DNA of 64,000 nucleotides from Gammaproteobacteria bacterium 39-13 (GCA_001898235.1 MKTN01000016.1:1-64000), one strand, 5' to 3'; positions 1-9,720 are shown, numbered from the stretch's first letter. A program made the numbers and translations. The notes: generated by a model from the letters alone, not told the origin.

Positions 1-75
1 TCAGAGCTTGAAACCTCAGAGCTTGAAACCTCAGAGCTTGAAACCTCAGAGCTTGAAACCTCAGAGCTTGAAACG
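1..75. repeat. 15-bp tandem repeat, five copies at the window edge
   Basis: Five head-to-tail copies of TCAGAGCTTGAAACC fill the first 75 bases; the fifth ends in G instead of C. The unit is a multiple of three and lies in frame with the gene that follows, so it encodes SELET five times. The array touches position 1, so its full copy number is unknown. Near-perfect DNA identity suggests recent expansion. Confidence 0.95.
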
Positions 76-903
76 CCTGAGGTTGGTACACCTGTGATGC
101 AATCCACAACGCCCTCGGAGCCGACACCAGAGGATCTTACCAATGCTGTAGGACTTCTTGCAGCCCAACAGCAAATCCTGGCGACAGCAAATCGTGGCAC
201 TGATGAAGAAGCCAAAAAACAAGCGAAAGAAGGCTACGAAAAAATGCTGGGCGAGTTTGTGGATTATAAATCCGGTTTATCAAAGGAAAACCAAAGCGCT
301 TTAATGGCAGAGCTAAATAGAATCGGAGAAGTGGCGGACATGCCAAGCTTAAAAAGTGATGTCTCTCGTGTTGAAACGATGGGTGTATCGCCGCCGCCTT
401 CCCCTTCTTCTTTTATGCAACGCATACGACATCCAACGCCCTCATTACCTAAACCGATGATGGAAAATCAAGGGTTAACATTTGAAGAGGCAAAAAAGCA
501 CTTTGAGGACAACAAGGATCTATTAGGGATCCAATTAGAGTCAGGCAAAAGTGGGTTTATCAATGATTTCTTGAAGATCCAAAAATTAGATAATCCATCC
601 ATGAATATGGTTATGCAAAAACAACAAGGCGGTGGGGTGTCTTTTGGCTTAGATCTTAAGCCTGATATGCCACCTGCTGATAAAGAAAAGAGCTTAAAAG
701 ATTTTTGTAATCTGGTAGTAGAATCGACACAACCTGGTGGGAAACTGGATATTTCAAATACACCTGAAGAGCTTAAACCGCAGATAGAGAAATTTATGAA
801 TGATGCAATTAACAATAAATACGAAGGCTCAGCACAAAAGCCTCAGGTTGTAGGCGGTAGTGAGCCTAAGCCAGAAAAGGACAAAACACAAAGGTTAGGC
901 TGA
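1..903 (+). CDS. Hypothetical protein with SELET pentapeptide repeats (5' end outside window)
   Basis: The reading frame is open from base 1 to the TGA at 901-903. An ATG at 94 exists, but codons upstream continue without a stop through five SELET repeats, then PEVGTPV, so the gene very probably starts before the window. The visible 300 residues contain the acidic repeat, a Pro/Ser-rich linker (PPPSPSS), and a C-terminal region with FGLDLKP followed by DKEKSLKDF and a helix. No signal peptide or membrane segment is visible. The C-terminal half loosely resembles that of the protein at 44852-45595 (beta stretch, DKEK, helix). No known family is recognised; a secreted effector is only a guess. 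Confidence 0.8.
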   Translation, partial: SELETSELETSELETSELETSELETPEVGTPVMQSTTPSEPTPEDLTNAVGLLAAQQQILATANRGTDEEAKKQAKEGYEKMLGEFVDYKSGLSKENQSALMAELNRIGEVADMPSLKSDVSRVETMGVSPPPSPSSFMQRIRHPTPSLPKPMMENQGLTFEEAKKHFEDNKDLLGIQLESGKSGFINDFLKIQKLDNPSMNMVMQKQQGGGVSFGLDLKPDMPPADKEKSLKDFCNLVVESTQPGGKLDISNTPEELKPQIEKFMNDAINNKYEGSAQKPQVVGGSEPKPEKDKTQRLG

Positions 904-923
904 AGCCTGCTTAGGGATAGCTC

Positions 924-1787
924 CTAACAGCAGGCCTCTTCTTTCATTCTTTCTATGTGTTCGTGTTTCAACCTCGATTCATCTTTGCCAACCCAAAGCC
1001 TATCAATTTCTGCAAAAGCAGAATGGTTATGGATGGATTCAAAGTTTTCCGAGCTGATTTTGTACCCTTTGACGGTTTCTAGTTGATCCAGCGAAGTGGC
1101 AACATCACGCACCATATCTTCAACGAATTTAGGATTATCATACGCGCGCTCAGTAACGGCTTTTTCATCGGTGCGCTTTAAAATGCCAAAAAGTTCGCAG
1201 GATGCTTTGCTTTCAACAAGTTGAATAATTTCCATCAAGGAAAGCGTTGGTGCTGCACGCACGGTGACAGTGACATGAGAGCGCTGATTGTGCGCGCCAT
1301 AATCTGAAATTTCCTTTGAGCAAGGACATAGGCTGGTCACTGGTACGACAATGGTCACATAGGTTTGGCAAATACCATTTTCCATCACGCCGTGGATGGA
1401 AATATCATAGTCCATGAGGCTTGCTGCTTTGGAAATGGGCGCAAATTTTTTGACAAAATACGGAAAATTAACTTGTAAAGAACCATAGGTAGCATGAAGG
1501 CGTTCTACCATGGTATCTAGCCAATGTGGAATAGTTGCGACGCTTAAAACGGTTTCTTCTTCGTTTAAAATTTCGACAAAACGTGACATATGCGTGCCTT
1601 TTACGTTTTGCGGCAAATTCACTAGCATATCAAAACGCGCAACCACGTGTTGACGAGTTAATCCTCTTGAGGGGGTAAAATCTTCAAAGATCATGGGATG
1701 CCTGATCCCACGAATGCCAACGCGATTTACCGGTATATTGCGCCAATCTGGGCTACTTTGGACGTCGGCGACCGGTTCATTAATCAT
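924..1787 (-). CDS. folE2: GTP cyclohydrolase FolE2 (type IB)
   Basis: FolE2 converts GTP to 7,8-dihydroneopterin triphosphate, the entry step to folate and queuosine-type precursors. The 287-residue length fits the family. The sequence has the N-terminal VGIRGIRHP stretch and the conserved LCPCSKEISDYGAHNQRSH region holding the essential cysteine. The ATG at 1787 has an AGGG ribosome site six bases upstream. The gene lies 38 bp downstream of dxs on the same strand and is probably the last gene of the xseB-ispA-dxs-folE2 operon. The type IB enzyme is less dependent on zinc than FolE1, which is known to help bacteria facing zinc limitation. Identification is secure. Confidence 0.95.
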   Translation of the reverse strand: MINEPVADVQSSPDWRNIPVNRVGIRGIRHPMIFEDFTPSRGLTRQHVVARFDMLVNLPQNVKGTHMSRFVEILNEEETVLSVATIPHWLDTMVERLHATYGSLQVNFPYFVKKFAPISKAASLMDYDISIHGVMENGICQTYVTIVVPVTSLCPCSKEISDYGAHNQRSHVTVTVRAAPTLSLMEIIQLVESKASCELFGILKRTDEKAVTERAYDNPKFVEDMVRDVATSLDQLETVKGYKISSENFESIHNHSAFAEIDRLWVGKDESRLKHEHIERMKEEACC

Positions 1788-1825
1788 ATTTAACCCTAAA
1801 GCTTTAAAGTGATGTTTAAATTAAA

Positions 1826-3721
1826 TCAAGGTGACTCTAATAGAGAAACCGTTTCATTACAAGACTGATTTCTAACTTTTTCTTGGATAACAGCCAAAAT
1901 ACTGGCAGGATCCAGGCCGCAGCTTGCTAACATTTCATCAGGTTGTGCATGTTCAACAAAATGATCGGGAAGTCCTAAATTAAGGACCCGTGTAGAGCAA
2001 TCATGTTGCAATAAGCATGCTGCAACACCTTGACCTGCGCCGCCGATAATCACATTTTCTTCTATCGTCACGATTAAGGAGTGTGTTTTAGCCAACTCAA
2101 TAATGAGAGCTTCATCTAACGGTTTCACAAATCGCATATTGACTAATGTTGCATCAAGCTGTTCTGCAACCAAAGAAGCGGAGGCTAACATTGAGCCAAA
2201 GCTGAGTAAAGCAATATCGCGCCCTTGTCGACGTATTTCCGCTTTGCCAATAGGGATAGCCTTTAAAGTTGCATCAAGTGCCACCTGAGGGCCACTACCA
2301 CGAGGATAGCGAACGGCAGCAGGGCTACATGCCATTAAACCCGTATAAAGCATATGTCTGCATTCATTAGCGTCGCTAGGAGCCATTACTAGCATGTTGG
2401 GAATACAGCGTAAATAACTTAAATCGAGATTTCCGCTATGGGTTGGGCCGTCGCCAACCAGTCCGGCCCTATCGATGGCAAATAATACAGGTAAGTTTTG
2501 AATAGCGACATCATGAATCAACTGATCGTACGCGCGTTGCAAGAAGGTGGAATAAATAGCAACAACTGGTTTCATTTTTTCGCATGCAAGACCTGCTGCC
2601 AACGTGACACTATGCTGTTCAGCAATCGCAACATCGTAATATCTATCAGGAAATTCCTTTGCAAATCGCACTAATCCTGAACCTTCGCACATGGCAGGTG
2701 TAATAGCGACTAAGCGAGGCTCTTGTTTGGCCATGTCGCATAACCAATCGCCAAAAACTTCTGAATAAGTTGGCATAGGCGCTTGCGCCGGTTTGGTTGC
2801 TGTTGAAGCAGGCGTTGACGCACGATAAAAATGTTTAGAAACTGCATGATATTGAATAGGATCGGCTTCAGCAGGTGCATATCCTTTACCTTTGCGAGTA
2901 ATCGCATGCACTAATTGTGGTCCTTTTAGTGCTTTAACATTTTGCAGGGTTTTAACCAAAGCATTGAGATCGTGACCGTCGACAGGACCAATATAGTTAA
3001 AGCCCATTTCTTCGAATAAAGTCCCTGGCACAATCATGCCTTTTAAATGTTCTTCTGTTTTGCGAGCGAGTTCCCAAACAGGTGGAATGCGTTTTAATAC
3101 CTCTTTGCCACTTGTGCGCATAGAGGTATAAATTTTGCTCGATAATATGCGGGCAAAATAATTGGATAAAGCACCCACATTACCTGAAATGGACATGTCA
3201 TTATCGTTAAGTACAACCAAAAGATTTGCCTTGACTGAACCTGCATGGTTGAGTGCTTCAAAGGCCATGCCAGCAGTCATCGCGCCATCGCCGATGACGG
3301 CAATGGCGCGATGAGTAGAGCCAAGATGTTCTTTGGCTAAAGTCATCCCCAATGCGGCACTAATTGAAGTGCTAGAGTGCCCTACTCCAAAGGCATCAAA
3401 AATACTTTCTTCTCGACGGGGAAATGGGGCAAGGCCATCCTTTTTACGGATGGTCTGCATTTTATCTCGTCTACCCGTCAAAATTTTATGCGGATAAGCT
3501 TGGTGGCCTACGTCCCAGATTAATTGATCATCTGGGGTATTAAAAACATAATGCAAAGCAATTGCTAATTCAACTGCACCCAAACCCGCTGCCAGATGAC
3601 CACCCGTTTGATCGAGTGTTTCTAACAGAAATTGGCGCAGACTTGTGGCAACTTCTGTTAATTTTGTGGCTGGTAACTGGCGCAAATCTTGTGGCGAATG
3701 AATAGTATGAATAATGCTCAT
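1826..3721 (-). CDS. dxs: 1-deoxy-D-xylulose-5-phosphate synthase
   Basis: Dxs condenses pyruvate and glyceraldehyde 3-phosphate to 1-deoxyxylulose 5-phosphate, the first step of the MEP isoprenoid pathway, using thiamine diphosphate. The 631-residue protein has the thiamine-binding [18 protein letters not shown] motif, the [16 protein letters not shown] region, and the transketolase centre with [14 protein letters not shown]. The ATG at 3721 is chosen over a TTG one codon upstream because ATG forms the overlapping TGATG with the ispA stop, typical of translational coupling. Its place directly behind ispA is the common gammaproteobacterial arrangement. Confidence 0.97.
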   Translation of the reverse strand: MSIIHTIHSPQDLRQLPATKLTEVATSLRQFLLETLDQTGGHLAAGLGAVELAIALHYVFNTPDDQLIWDVGHQAYPHKILTGRRDKMQTIRKKDGLAPFPRREESIFDAFGVGHSSTSISAALGMTLAKEHLGSTHRAIAVIGDGAMTAGMAFEALNHAGSVKANLLVVLNDNDMSISGNVGALSNYFARILSSKIYTSMRTSGKEVLKRIPPVWELARKTEEHLKGMIVPGTLFEEMGFNYIGPVDGHDLNALVKTLQNVKALKGPQLVHAITRKGKGYAPAEADPIQYHAVSKHFYRASTPASTATKPAQAPMPTYSEVFGDWLCDMAKQEPRLVAITPAMCEGSGLVRFAKEFPDRYYDVAIAEQHSVTLAAGLACEKMKPVVAIYSTFLQRAYDQLIHDVAIQNLPVLFAIDRAGLVGDGPTHSGNLDLSYLRCIPNMLVMAPSDANECRHMLYTGLMACSPAAVRYPRGSGPQVALDATLKAIPIGKAEIRRQGRDIALLSFGSMLASASLVAEQLDATLVNMRFVKPLDEALIIELAKTHSLIVTIEENVIIGGAGQGVAACLLQHDCSTRVLNLGLPDHFVEHAQPDEMLASCGLDPASILAVIQEKVRNQSCNETVSLLESP

Positions 3722-4611
3722 CAAGCCACCCGCTCAATAATGTAAGCAGAGAGGGCGCGCAAAAGATCTGCTTTGGGCCCAAAATGTTCTAATGCCAAAA
3801 GCGCTTGTGCATGGCAGTCAATAGCATGCGCACGTGCCTGTTCAATACCTAGCAGCGTTACAAATGTGCATTTATTTTTTTTCACATCTTGTCCGGGGTG
3901 TTTTCCCATGATCTCACTGTTACCCAGTGCATCTAATATGTCGTCTTGAATTTGAAAGCAAAGGCCAATTGCTTTTCCAAAATTTTGTAATTTAAATAAA
4001 TCATTCTCGGTAGCGCGACCTGACGCCAACGCGCCACATTGTACACTGGCTGAGAGCAGAGCCCCAGTCTTAGCATTATGCATATCGATTAATTGGGCGA
4101 GTTCTAGTTGATGTCCCTCAGCGGCGAGATCAATTGCTTGCCCTTGCACCATCCCACTTGCCCCTGATGCTTGAGAGAGCACTCTTATTATTTGTAATTT
4201 AGTTGAATAGTCAACATTGGGGGAGTGTTCACTGGTTGATAAAATTTCAAAGGCAAGGGTGAGAAGGGCATCGCCTACTAAGATAGCGGTTGCATCTCCA
4301 AATACCATATGGCAGGTAGGTTTACCGCGTCTTAAATCGTCATTATCCATGGCAGGCAAATCATCATGGACAAGAGAGTAGCAGTGGATCATTTCTATTG
4401 AAGCAGCAATAGGATCGACCACTTCAGCAGGGGTATCAAAAATATCAGCCGTAAGATAAGCGAGTAGGGGGCGTAGGCGTTTACCGCCATTTAAGCATGC
4501 ATAGTGCATCGCATTATATAAAGGCATAGAAGCTTGAGGGTAAGGAAGATAGCGCTCAAGCAAGATCTGTACGCGCTCTTGGCACCGTTTCATGCGCTCA
4601 TGAATGGGCAT
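3721..4611 (-). CDS. ispA: Farnesyl diphosphate synthase (polyprenyl synthetase)
   Basis: IspA makes farnesyl diphosphate from IPP and DMAPP, feeding undecaprenyl phosphate and quinone synthesis. Both Asp-rich metal-binding motifs are present: DDLPAMD followed by RRGKPT, and DDILD in [12 protein letters not shown]. The length of 296 residues fits. The ATG at 4611 is preferred to the TTG at 4617: AAGGAG at 4622-4627 is 10 bases from ATG but only 4 from TTG. The stop overlaps the dxs start, and xseB ends 21 bp upstream, so the three genes form one operon. Confidence 0.96.
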   Translation of the reverse strand: MPIHERMKRCQERVQILLERYLPYPQASMPLYNAMHYACLNGGKRLRPLLAYLTADIFDTPAEVVDPIAASIEMIHCYSLVHDDLPAMDNDDLRRGKPTCHMVFGDATAILVGDALLTLAFEILSTSEHSPNVDYSTKLQIIRVLSQASGASGMVQGQAIDLAAEGHQLELAQLIDMHNAKTGALLSASVQCGALASGRATENDLFKLQNFGKAIGLCFQIQDDILDALGNSEIMGKHPGQDVKKNKCTFVTLLGIEQARAHAIDCHAQALLALEHFGPKADLLRALSAYIIERVA

Positions 4612-4632
4612 GGGCAAAAAACTCCTTAAGGG

Positions 4633-4908
4633 CTAATTATCAAGGCCTTCGTTTGGCGGTTCAAGAGGCTGGTTATTTTCAGCAATAAGCGCTTGAATGC
4701 GTTGTTCGGCTTTGCCTAATGCTTGTTGGCATTCGCGAGCTAAGGCGATCCCTTGTTCAAAATGCTTCAGGGCTTGCTCGAGTGTCAATTCTCCCGCTTC
4801 CATTTTGGTGACGATGGATTCGAGCTTTGAGAGTGCTGTTTCGAAGTCGGGTGCTTCAGAATCTGTTTTTTGGTTAGCCACTGGATTTAATTTCTCAAGG
4901 AAAACCAA
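4633..4908 (-). CDS. xseB: Exodeoxyribonuclease VII small subunit
   Basis: XseB is the small subunit of exonuclease VII, which degrades single-stranded DNA in both directions; several copies bind the large subunit XseA. The 91-residue protein carries the typical [18 protein letters not shown] core and the [20 protein letters not shown] helix. No ATG is available upstream of the core. TTG at 4908 is chosen because TAGGA lies seven bases upstream. It is first in the operon ahead of ispA and dxs, a known arrangement. The large subunit gene is not in the window. Confidence 0.92.
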   Translation of the reverse strand: MVFLEKLNPVANQKTDSEAPDFETALSKLESIVTKMEAGELTLEQALKHFEQGIALARECQQALGKAEQRIQALIAENNQPLEPPNEGLDN

Positions 4909-5098
4909 GAACTTATCCTAGACGAACATGATGGTCAATGGGCGCGATGGGGGTTTTCCCTTGTTCCTTAATAGCCGGCTGTTTTTTGGAGCTTTGGAGA
5001 CCCACTTATGAGCGTTATTTGCGATCTGGAGCTAGAATCATAAATAAATACATGGATTTTATATTTGAAAACTAGCTAAGTAACCAGTAGGAGAACAA

Positions 5099-5869
5099 AT
5101 GGATCTTAGTACGATACTGGGCCTTGTGGGGGGCGGAATAGTCCTCTATCTATCCATTGCCGGCGATGGCGGTAGTATCAGGACTTTCATCAATCTGCAT
5201 CCTGTTATTGTTGTTTTTGGTGGTAGCTTTGCTGCAACAGTCATGAAATTTGGATTGGGTCGTTTTTTTGGTGCCTTTAAAGTGGCAGGACGAGCTTTTT
5301 TTTATAAAAAATACAGTGCAGAAGAGATCATAGAAGAGGCGGTAAAAATTGCTGATGCAGCACGCAAAGGCGGGTTGCTTTCTCTTGAAGGTATAGAAAT
5401 TAAGAATGACTTTATGAAAAAAGGGGTTCAGCTATTAATTGATGGTCATGAACCTGAAGTCATGAAAAAAACCTTAAGTAAGGAGATGAATTTAACTGTA
5501 GAGCGCCACATGTGGGGACAAAAAGTTTTTAAAGCGATTGCAGAGGCAGGGCCTGCAATGGGCATGATAGGAACGTTGATGGGATTAGTATTAATGATGT
5601 CAAACATGAACGATCCTAAATCAATTGGTCCTTCGATGGCGATTGCTTTGTTAGCAACATTCTATGGCGCGGTATTGGCAAACATGATCTGCATTCCCAT
5701 TGCTGACAAATTGGAATTACGCAGTAACGAAGAAAGGTTATCTAAATCTTTGGTAATTGACGCCTTACTTGGTATTCAGATAGGTCAAAACCCTCGCGTG
5801 ATTGAGGAGGCGTTGAAGAATTACTTGCCAAGCACTAAGCGTGGAAGCGGGCTCAATGACGCAGCATGA
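5099..5869 (+). CDS. motA: Flagellar motor stator protein MotA/PomA
   Basis: This is the ion-channel stator subunit that turns proton or sodium flow into flagellar rotation. The 256-residue length and N-terminal MDLSTILGLVGGG match the PomA-like branch (about 250 residues) better than E. coli MotA (295), so sodium coupling is possible. Four hydrophobic segments are visible, two near the N-terminus and two around residues 150-200 (EAGPAMGMIGTLMGLVLMM; ATFYGAVLANM), with the charged cytoplasmic loop between. AGGAG at 5089-5093 lies five bases before the ATG. The 3' end overlaps motB by 14 bp. No other flagellar gene is nearby. Confidence 0.95.
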   Translation: MDLSTILGLVGGGIVLYLSIAGDGGSIRTFINLHPVIVVFGGSFAATVMKFGLGRFFGAFKVAGRAFFYKKYSAEEIIEEAVKIADAARKGGLLSLEGIEIKNDFMKKGVQLLIDGHEPEVMKKTLSKEMNLTVERHMWGQKVFKAIAEAGPAMGMIGTLMGLVLMMSNMNDPKSIGPSMAIALLATFYGAVLANMICIPIADKLELRSNEERLSKSLVIDALLGIQIGQNPRVIEEALKNYLPSTKRGSGLNDAA

Positions 5870-6968
5870 AGATGATGAAGATCAGCTTCCTCATTCTCAT
5901 AAAGCAGGAGAAGGCTGGGTTGTTACCTTTGCTGATATGATGTCATTGTTAATGAGTTTTTTCGTTTTAATGCTGTCGTTTTCTGAGCAAGATGCAGCAA
6001 AATTTAAAGAAGTAGGAGGCTCGTTAGAGCAAGCGTTTGGTGTGCAGCGAGATATCGTGTCTTATCAGATGCCAAAAGGAACAAGCATTGTTGCGCGAGA
6101 GTTTTCGCCAGGGAAACCCAAACCAACCGTACTCAATGAAGTGCGTCAGTCTACGATGGACGATATCAGCCAAACATTAGAGTTTGATGAAAAGGACAGG
6201 AATGAAACTCGCAAAAACGATGAGCTTAGTGGCCCCCAGAAAGGACAGGGCGTGGGGAATGCAACGCTTAAAACAACCTCTAATGCAGCAGCCATAGCGG
6301 AAAAGATTTCTAAACAATTGGCAAATGAAATCACCCAAGGGAAGGTGCAGGTGGGCACGAAAAATCAACGAGTGATTATTCGCGTGCTAGATCAAGGCTC
6401 GTTTGCCTCTGGTGATGATTCTTTACGTCCAGCTTATGAACCAGTATTAGATAAAATTGCCGATATTTTAGAAAATGTACCTGGAGAAATTACCATTTCA
6501 GGTCATACGGACGATAAACCAATTTCTAATAAGCGGTTTCGTTCAAATTGGGAGCTATCTTCAGCGAGAGCCATTACGGTAGCGCATAAGTTATATCAGC
6601 GCGGTATTGATAAGAGTCGAATGGTTGTCTCAGGCATGGCTGATACACAACCACTGTATCCTAATGATACAGACGAGCACCGTAGTCATAATCGACGGGT
6701 GGAAATTGTGATCACACAAAACGATCAACCCCGTTTGCGAGATGTACCAGAATACAATGATGCAGATAAATACCAGCCATCTGGTATCCCGGAAGAAATT
6801 GAAGTGAATCAACCGGCTGCAAAATCGTTACCAAAAACGAAAGGGGAGTCTGATGCAGTGAAAACACAAAAGCCGCAGACCGAAGAAACGAGTAAACAAA
6901 TGCCCCTACCCCAACCGCTTAAAGATATTCAAGAGATGCCAGCTAATCCTTTACCAGCGGCAAAGTGA
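5856..6968 (+). CDS. motB: Flagellar motor stator protein MotB/PomB
   Basis: MotB pairs with MotA and anchors the stator to peptidoglycan. From the ATG at 5856 the protein is 370 residues, with the AGEGWVVTFADMM motif in which Asp27 is the ion-binding residue, a single membrane helix, a linker, and an OmpA-like peptidoglycan-binding domain (TISGHTDDKP, then SSARAITVAHKL and HRSHNRRVEI). A GTG at 5841 is in frame, but the ATG fits the short acidic N-terminus of the family. About 60 residues rich in Pro, Lys and Gln follow the OmpA domain, longer than usual. The gene overlaps motA and ends 7 bp before the PilZ gene. Confidence 0.95.
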   Translation: MTQHEDDEDQLPHSHKAGEGWVVTFADMMSLLMSFFVLMLSFSEQDAAKFKEVGGSLEQAFGVQRDIVSYQMPKGTSIVAREFSPGKPKPTVLNEVRQSTMDDISQTLEFDEKDRNETRKNDELSGPQKGQGVGNATLKTTSNAAAIAEKISKQLANEITQGKVQVGTKNQRVIIRVLDQGSFASGDDSLRPAYEPVLDKIADILENVPGEITISGHTDDKPISNKRFRSNWELSSARAITVAHKLYQRGIDKSRMVVSGMADTQPLYPNDTDEHRSHNRRVEIVITQNDQPRLRDVPEYNDADKYQPSGIPEEIEVNQPAAKSLPKTKGESDAVKTQKPQTEETSKQMPLPQPLKDIQEMPANPLPAAK

Positions 6969-6975
6969 GGAAATT

Positions 6976-7572
6976 ATGGAACAGCAACAAGAACGTCGTC
7001 GCTATTTTCGCATTGATGATGAAGTGATTTTAGCTTGGCGAGAGCTAACGAGTGAAGAAAAAAATCGACGACTACAGCAATTTATGTTGGGAGAAATAGA
7101 ATACCCTGATATTGGAAGGTTGTATCTTTCTTTAGAGTCAGATATCAATTCATTGGTTCAAGAATTGATGCCTAGAGAATCACGTGCTGCACGCGCTGTT
7201 CAATTATTAAATCGTAAAATTAACTTAATTGCCCGAGGTGGGCCATTAAATGCAACACAGCGAACCTTATTAGATGAGGCTCCCCAGCCTGTCAACATTA
7301 GTGCTTGTGGGGTAGCCTTCATGGTAGAGCATGCAATTGAAGAGAGCACAGATCTTCAAATTGAAATGATTTTAGTTCCAGAAAAAACCTATATCCTTTG
7401 TTATGGTGTCGTTGTTGGATGTGATAAGGTCGCAAAAACACAAACTAAGCCCTATCGCGTGAATATTGACTTTGTTGCTATGCGTGAGGATGACAGAGAC
7501 AGATTAATTCAGCATATTATGCAAAAGGAAATGGAAATGCTGAAATTACGTCGACAAAAAGGGACACGATAA
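6976..7572 (+). CDS. PilZ-domain protein, probable c-di-GMP receptor
   Basis: The 198-residue protein has the two PilZ signature parts: an arginine cluster with the RxxxR spacing in RRRYFRIDDEV near the N-terminus, and NISACGVAF near residue 112, matching the (D/N)xSxxG motif. About 90 mostly helical residues separate them, more than in a minimal PilZ domain. The C-terminal half is beta-rich (LQIEMILVPE, ILCYGVVVGC) and ends in a basic helix. PilZ proteins bind cyclic di-GMP. Seven bases behind motB, this one probably regulates the stator, as YcgR does in E. coli. That role is inferred from the operon. Confidence 0.85.
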   Translation: MEQQQERRRYFRIDDEVILAWRELTSEEKNRRLQQFMLGEIEYPDIGRLYLSLESDINSLVQELMPRESRAARAVQLLNRKINLIARGGPLNATQRTLLDEAPQPVNISACGVAFMVEHAIEESTDLQIEMILVPEKTYILCYGVVVGCDKVAKTQTKPYRVNIDFVAMREDDRDRLIQHIMQKEMEMLKLRRQKGTR

Positions 7573-7933
7573 TCAATGAGTCTCTAAGTCATTTCACGCT
7601 GGATTACTTTATATCTTGTGTGATTAGCTGAGGAATGTTGCATTGGAGCTATACCCTTTCTAAGTTTCAGATATTTTTTAGTTAAGTCTCTATGACATAA
7701 AGTTCTTACTTGTCGTCTTCAAATTATCCGCTACAATTGATTCAAAAATAGAATCTTCGCACGTTAATGACGTGACGATAAGATATATGGTCTGACGATT
7801 TACCGTGTGCATACATGATTTAGTTAGCTTGTTGTATGTGTGCTGCCGCCTATCCTGTTTTAGGTATACAGATCCGGATCTATTTGATACACTTTTCTAA
7901 CTTTTTGAAAGTCCTCATAATTTCGTGGTTAGC
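7573..7933. other. Intergenic stretch without a recognisable gene
   Basis: About 360 bases of AT-rich sequence with no convincing ORF on either strand. The only structure seen is a perfect 12-bp palindrome, AGATCCGGATCT, at 7870-7881, some 50 bases before the next gene, and a shorter CACGT/ACGTG inverted pair near 7760. Either could be a regulator site; neither matches a known operator. No clear promoter was found. Confidence 0.5.
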
Positions 7934-8668
7934 ATGATAAATTCAGCACAGTTTATTCGCGCTTCTTCAAACAAAAGTTTTATCACTAATGCAATTGCTT
8001 TTCTGCTCATAGGGTTAAGTTATTGCTTTATCAATACGCCTTACGAACGCGTATTAAGCAACATTGGATATTTTGCTTTATCATGTGCGCTAACCAATTG
8101 GATTGCCATTGTCATGTTGTTTGAGAAAGTCCCTTTTCTTTATGGTTCAGGTATTATTCCTGCGCGTTTTGAAGAATTTAAAATTGGTATTAAAAATTTA
8201 GTCATGCAAGAATTTTTCACGCAGGACAATATTGAAAAAGTAACATCTGCTCATTTTGATAAAGAAAAGTGGCAAGAAATTGCAGGAATTGTTGATTACG
8301 ATAAAATTTATGATGCATTGGTCGATGGTATTTTAGAATCAAAAGTTGGCAAATTAATTACCATGATGGGCGGTCAAAATGCGATTGAGCCTTTGCGCGA
8401 GCCCGTTCAAAAAAAATTGGCACAAGCTTTCGAAGAAATATTAGCAGATGAAAATTTGCAAGTTAAATTAAAACAAAAATTAGGTTTTTCTGAAGGTAAC
8501 GATTTTCTAATTAAAATTGAACGAATCGTTGACAATCGTTTAGAAAAACTTACACCGAATAAAGTAAAAGAGATTATACAAAAAATGATCCGTGAGCACC
8601 TCGGATGGTTAGTCGTGTGGGGAGGTGTTTTTGGCGGTTTAATAGGTTTGGCAACAAGTTTTGTTTAA
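7934..8668 (+). CDS. DUF445 family membrane protein
   Basis: The 244-residue protein has two hydrophobic segments near the N-terminus (AIAFLLIGLSYCF and NIGYFALSCALTNWIAIVMLF), a long charged helical middle, and a C-terminal helix HLGWLVVWGGVFGGLIGL typical of the DUF445 family. The region with FEKVPFLYGSGIIPARFEEFK is also characteristic. Members are membrane proteins of unknown function. The ATG at 7934 is chosen; a GTG at 7925 is also in frame, and neither has a strong ribosome site, so the start is uncertain. It appears to be a single gene. Confidence 0.8.
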   Translation: MINSAQFIRASSNKSFITNAIAFLLIGLSYCFINTPYERVLSNIGYFALSCALTNWIAIVMLFEKVPFLYGSGIIPARFEEFKIGIKNLVMQEFFTQDNIEKVTSAHFDKEKWQEIAGIVDYDKIYDALVDGILESKVGKLITMMGGQNAIEPLREPVQKKLAQAFEEILADENLQVKLKQKLGFSEGNDFLIKIERIVDNRLEKLTPNKVKEIIQKMIREHLGWLVVWGGVFGGLIGLATSFV

Positions 8669-8769
8669 GCAAATATCGCTATAGTGACGGCAGATGAGTT
8701 TTAGGGCAGGCAACCTAATGTCATATGTAAAAACTAGCAAAGCTTGGTAGTGTAGTGGAAAGAGTAGGT

Positions 8770-8976
8770 ATGAATAGAGAACAATCATTTAATGAATATC
8801 TCATTTTTTTGCGTGAATCTATCCAAAATCTTGCAGAATATTGGGAAAAAATTGGCCACGACAACCCTCATATCAAGGATATTACTGCAGGTTTAAATCA
8901 TGCCGATCCTTTTATTATTTACAAGGCAAGCATCGCAGCTACTTTGTTACTGGAAGATAGATCAATTTATCATTAA
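8770..8976 (+). CDS. Small hypothetical protein
   Basis: A 68-residue soluble protein, MNREQSFNEYLIFLRESIQ at its start, largely helical, with no recognised domain. The ATG at 8770 is preferred to the GTG at 8755 because GGAAAGAG at 8757-8764 sits five bases upstream as a ribosome site. It ends 24 bp before upp and may be co-transcribed with it. Function unknown. Confidence 0.6.
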   Translation: MNREQSFNEYLIFLRESIQNLAEYWEKIGHDNPHIKDITAGLNHADPFIIYKASIAATLLLEDRSIYH

Positions 8977-9000
8977 TAGAAGAGCCAAGGGGAAGTCTCA

Positions 9001-9657
9001 ATGTCTGTGATAAAGCGCCATGAAGCCTTTACGAATTTCTTTCAAATTTTGCATCCTTTAGTGGCGGGTAAATTATCTTTATTACGTCAGCAGCAAACAG
9101 ATCATAAATTATTCAGAGAATTAGTTCATGAAATAACACTCTTATTAGGGTACGAAGCAACGCAAAATCTAAGCACCAACACAGTTGAAATCCAGACGCC
9201 AATGGAAAAATGTATGGCCCCTTTTTTAGCTGGACCTTCACCTGTGATTTTGCCTATTTTGCGTGCTGGTGTTGGAATGGTAGACGCTTTATTAACCTTG
9301 ATGCCTCAAGCAAAAGTCGGCCATATTGGGTTGTTTAGAGATGAAAAAACCTTAAAACCAGAAGGCTATTATTTTAAAATTCCTGAAGATAGTGATAAAC
9401 GCCATTTTTATGTTTGCGATCCGATGTTGGCAACAGGGGGATCTGCTATTCGTGCAGTAAACACCCTAAAAAAACATCAAGTGAAAAGTATTACCTTTAT
9501 TTGTCTTTTGGCAGCCCCAGAAGGATTAAAAGCTTTTTTCGATGAGCATCCTGATGTGCCAATTTATAGTGCAAGTTTAGATAGATGTCTTAATAGCAAA
9601 GGATATATTTGTCCTGGACTAGGAGATGCAGGCGATAGAATGTTTGGGACGCTATAG
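9001..9657 (+). CDS. upp: Uracil phosphoribosyltransferase
   Basis: Upp makes UMP from uracil and PRPP, the main pyrimidine salvage reaction. The 218-residue protein has the PRPP-binding loop in CDPMLATGGSA, the ILPILRAGVGM motif, the GLFRDE stretch, and the C-terminal GLGDAGDRMFGT that contacts uracil. Length and motif order are normal. AAGGGGAAG lies about seven bases before the ATG. The small unknown gene at 8770 is immediately upstream. A salvage enzyme fits a bacterium that takes bases from a host, but upp is also widespread in free-living species. Confidence 0.97.
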   Translation: MSVIKRHEAFTNFFQILHPLVAGKLSLLRQQQTDHKLFRELVHEITLLLGYEATQNLSTNTVEIQTPMEKCMAPFLAGPSPVILPILRAGVGMVDALLTLMPQAKVGHIGLFRDEKTLKPEGYYFKIPEDSDKRHFYVCDPMLATGGSAIRAVNTLKKHQVKSITFICLLAAPEGLKAFFDEHPDVPIYSASLDRCLNSKGYICPGLGDAGDRMFGTL

Positions 9658-9691
9658 TCTGTGCACACGTTTTGACTATATTAAGCATTTC

Positions 9692-9720
9692 TTGACATTA
9701 TTATTATACTTTGAAAAAAT
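9692..9720 (+). promoter_or_regulatory. Candidate sigma-70 promoter for the 74-residue peptide gene
   Basis: A perfect TTGACA at 9692-9697 is followed after 17 bases by AAAAAT at 9715-9720, which matches four of six consensus -10 positions. Transcription would start near 9727, about 25 bases before the peptide gene. The -10 box is weak, so this is tentative. Confidence 0.4.

Noticed and set aside
7870-7881. Palindrome AGATCCGGATCT as an operator
   Set aside because: A 12-bp palindrome near a gene start is not rare enough alone, and no promoter was found beside it; it is mentioned only in the intergenic entry.
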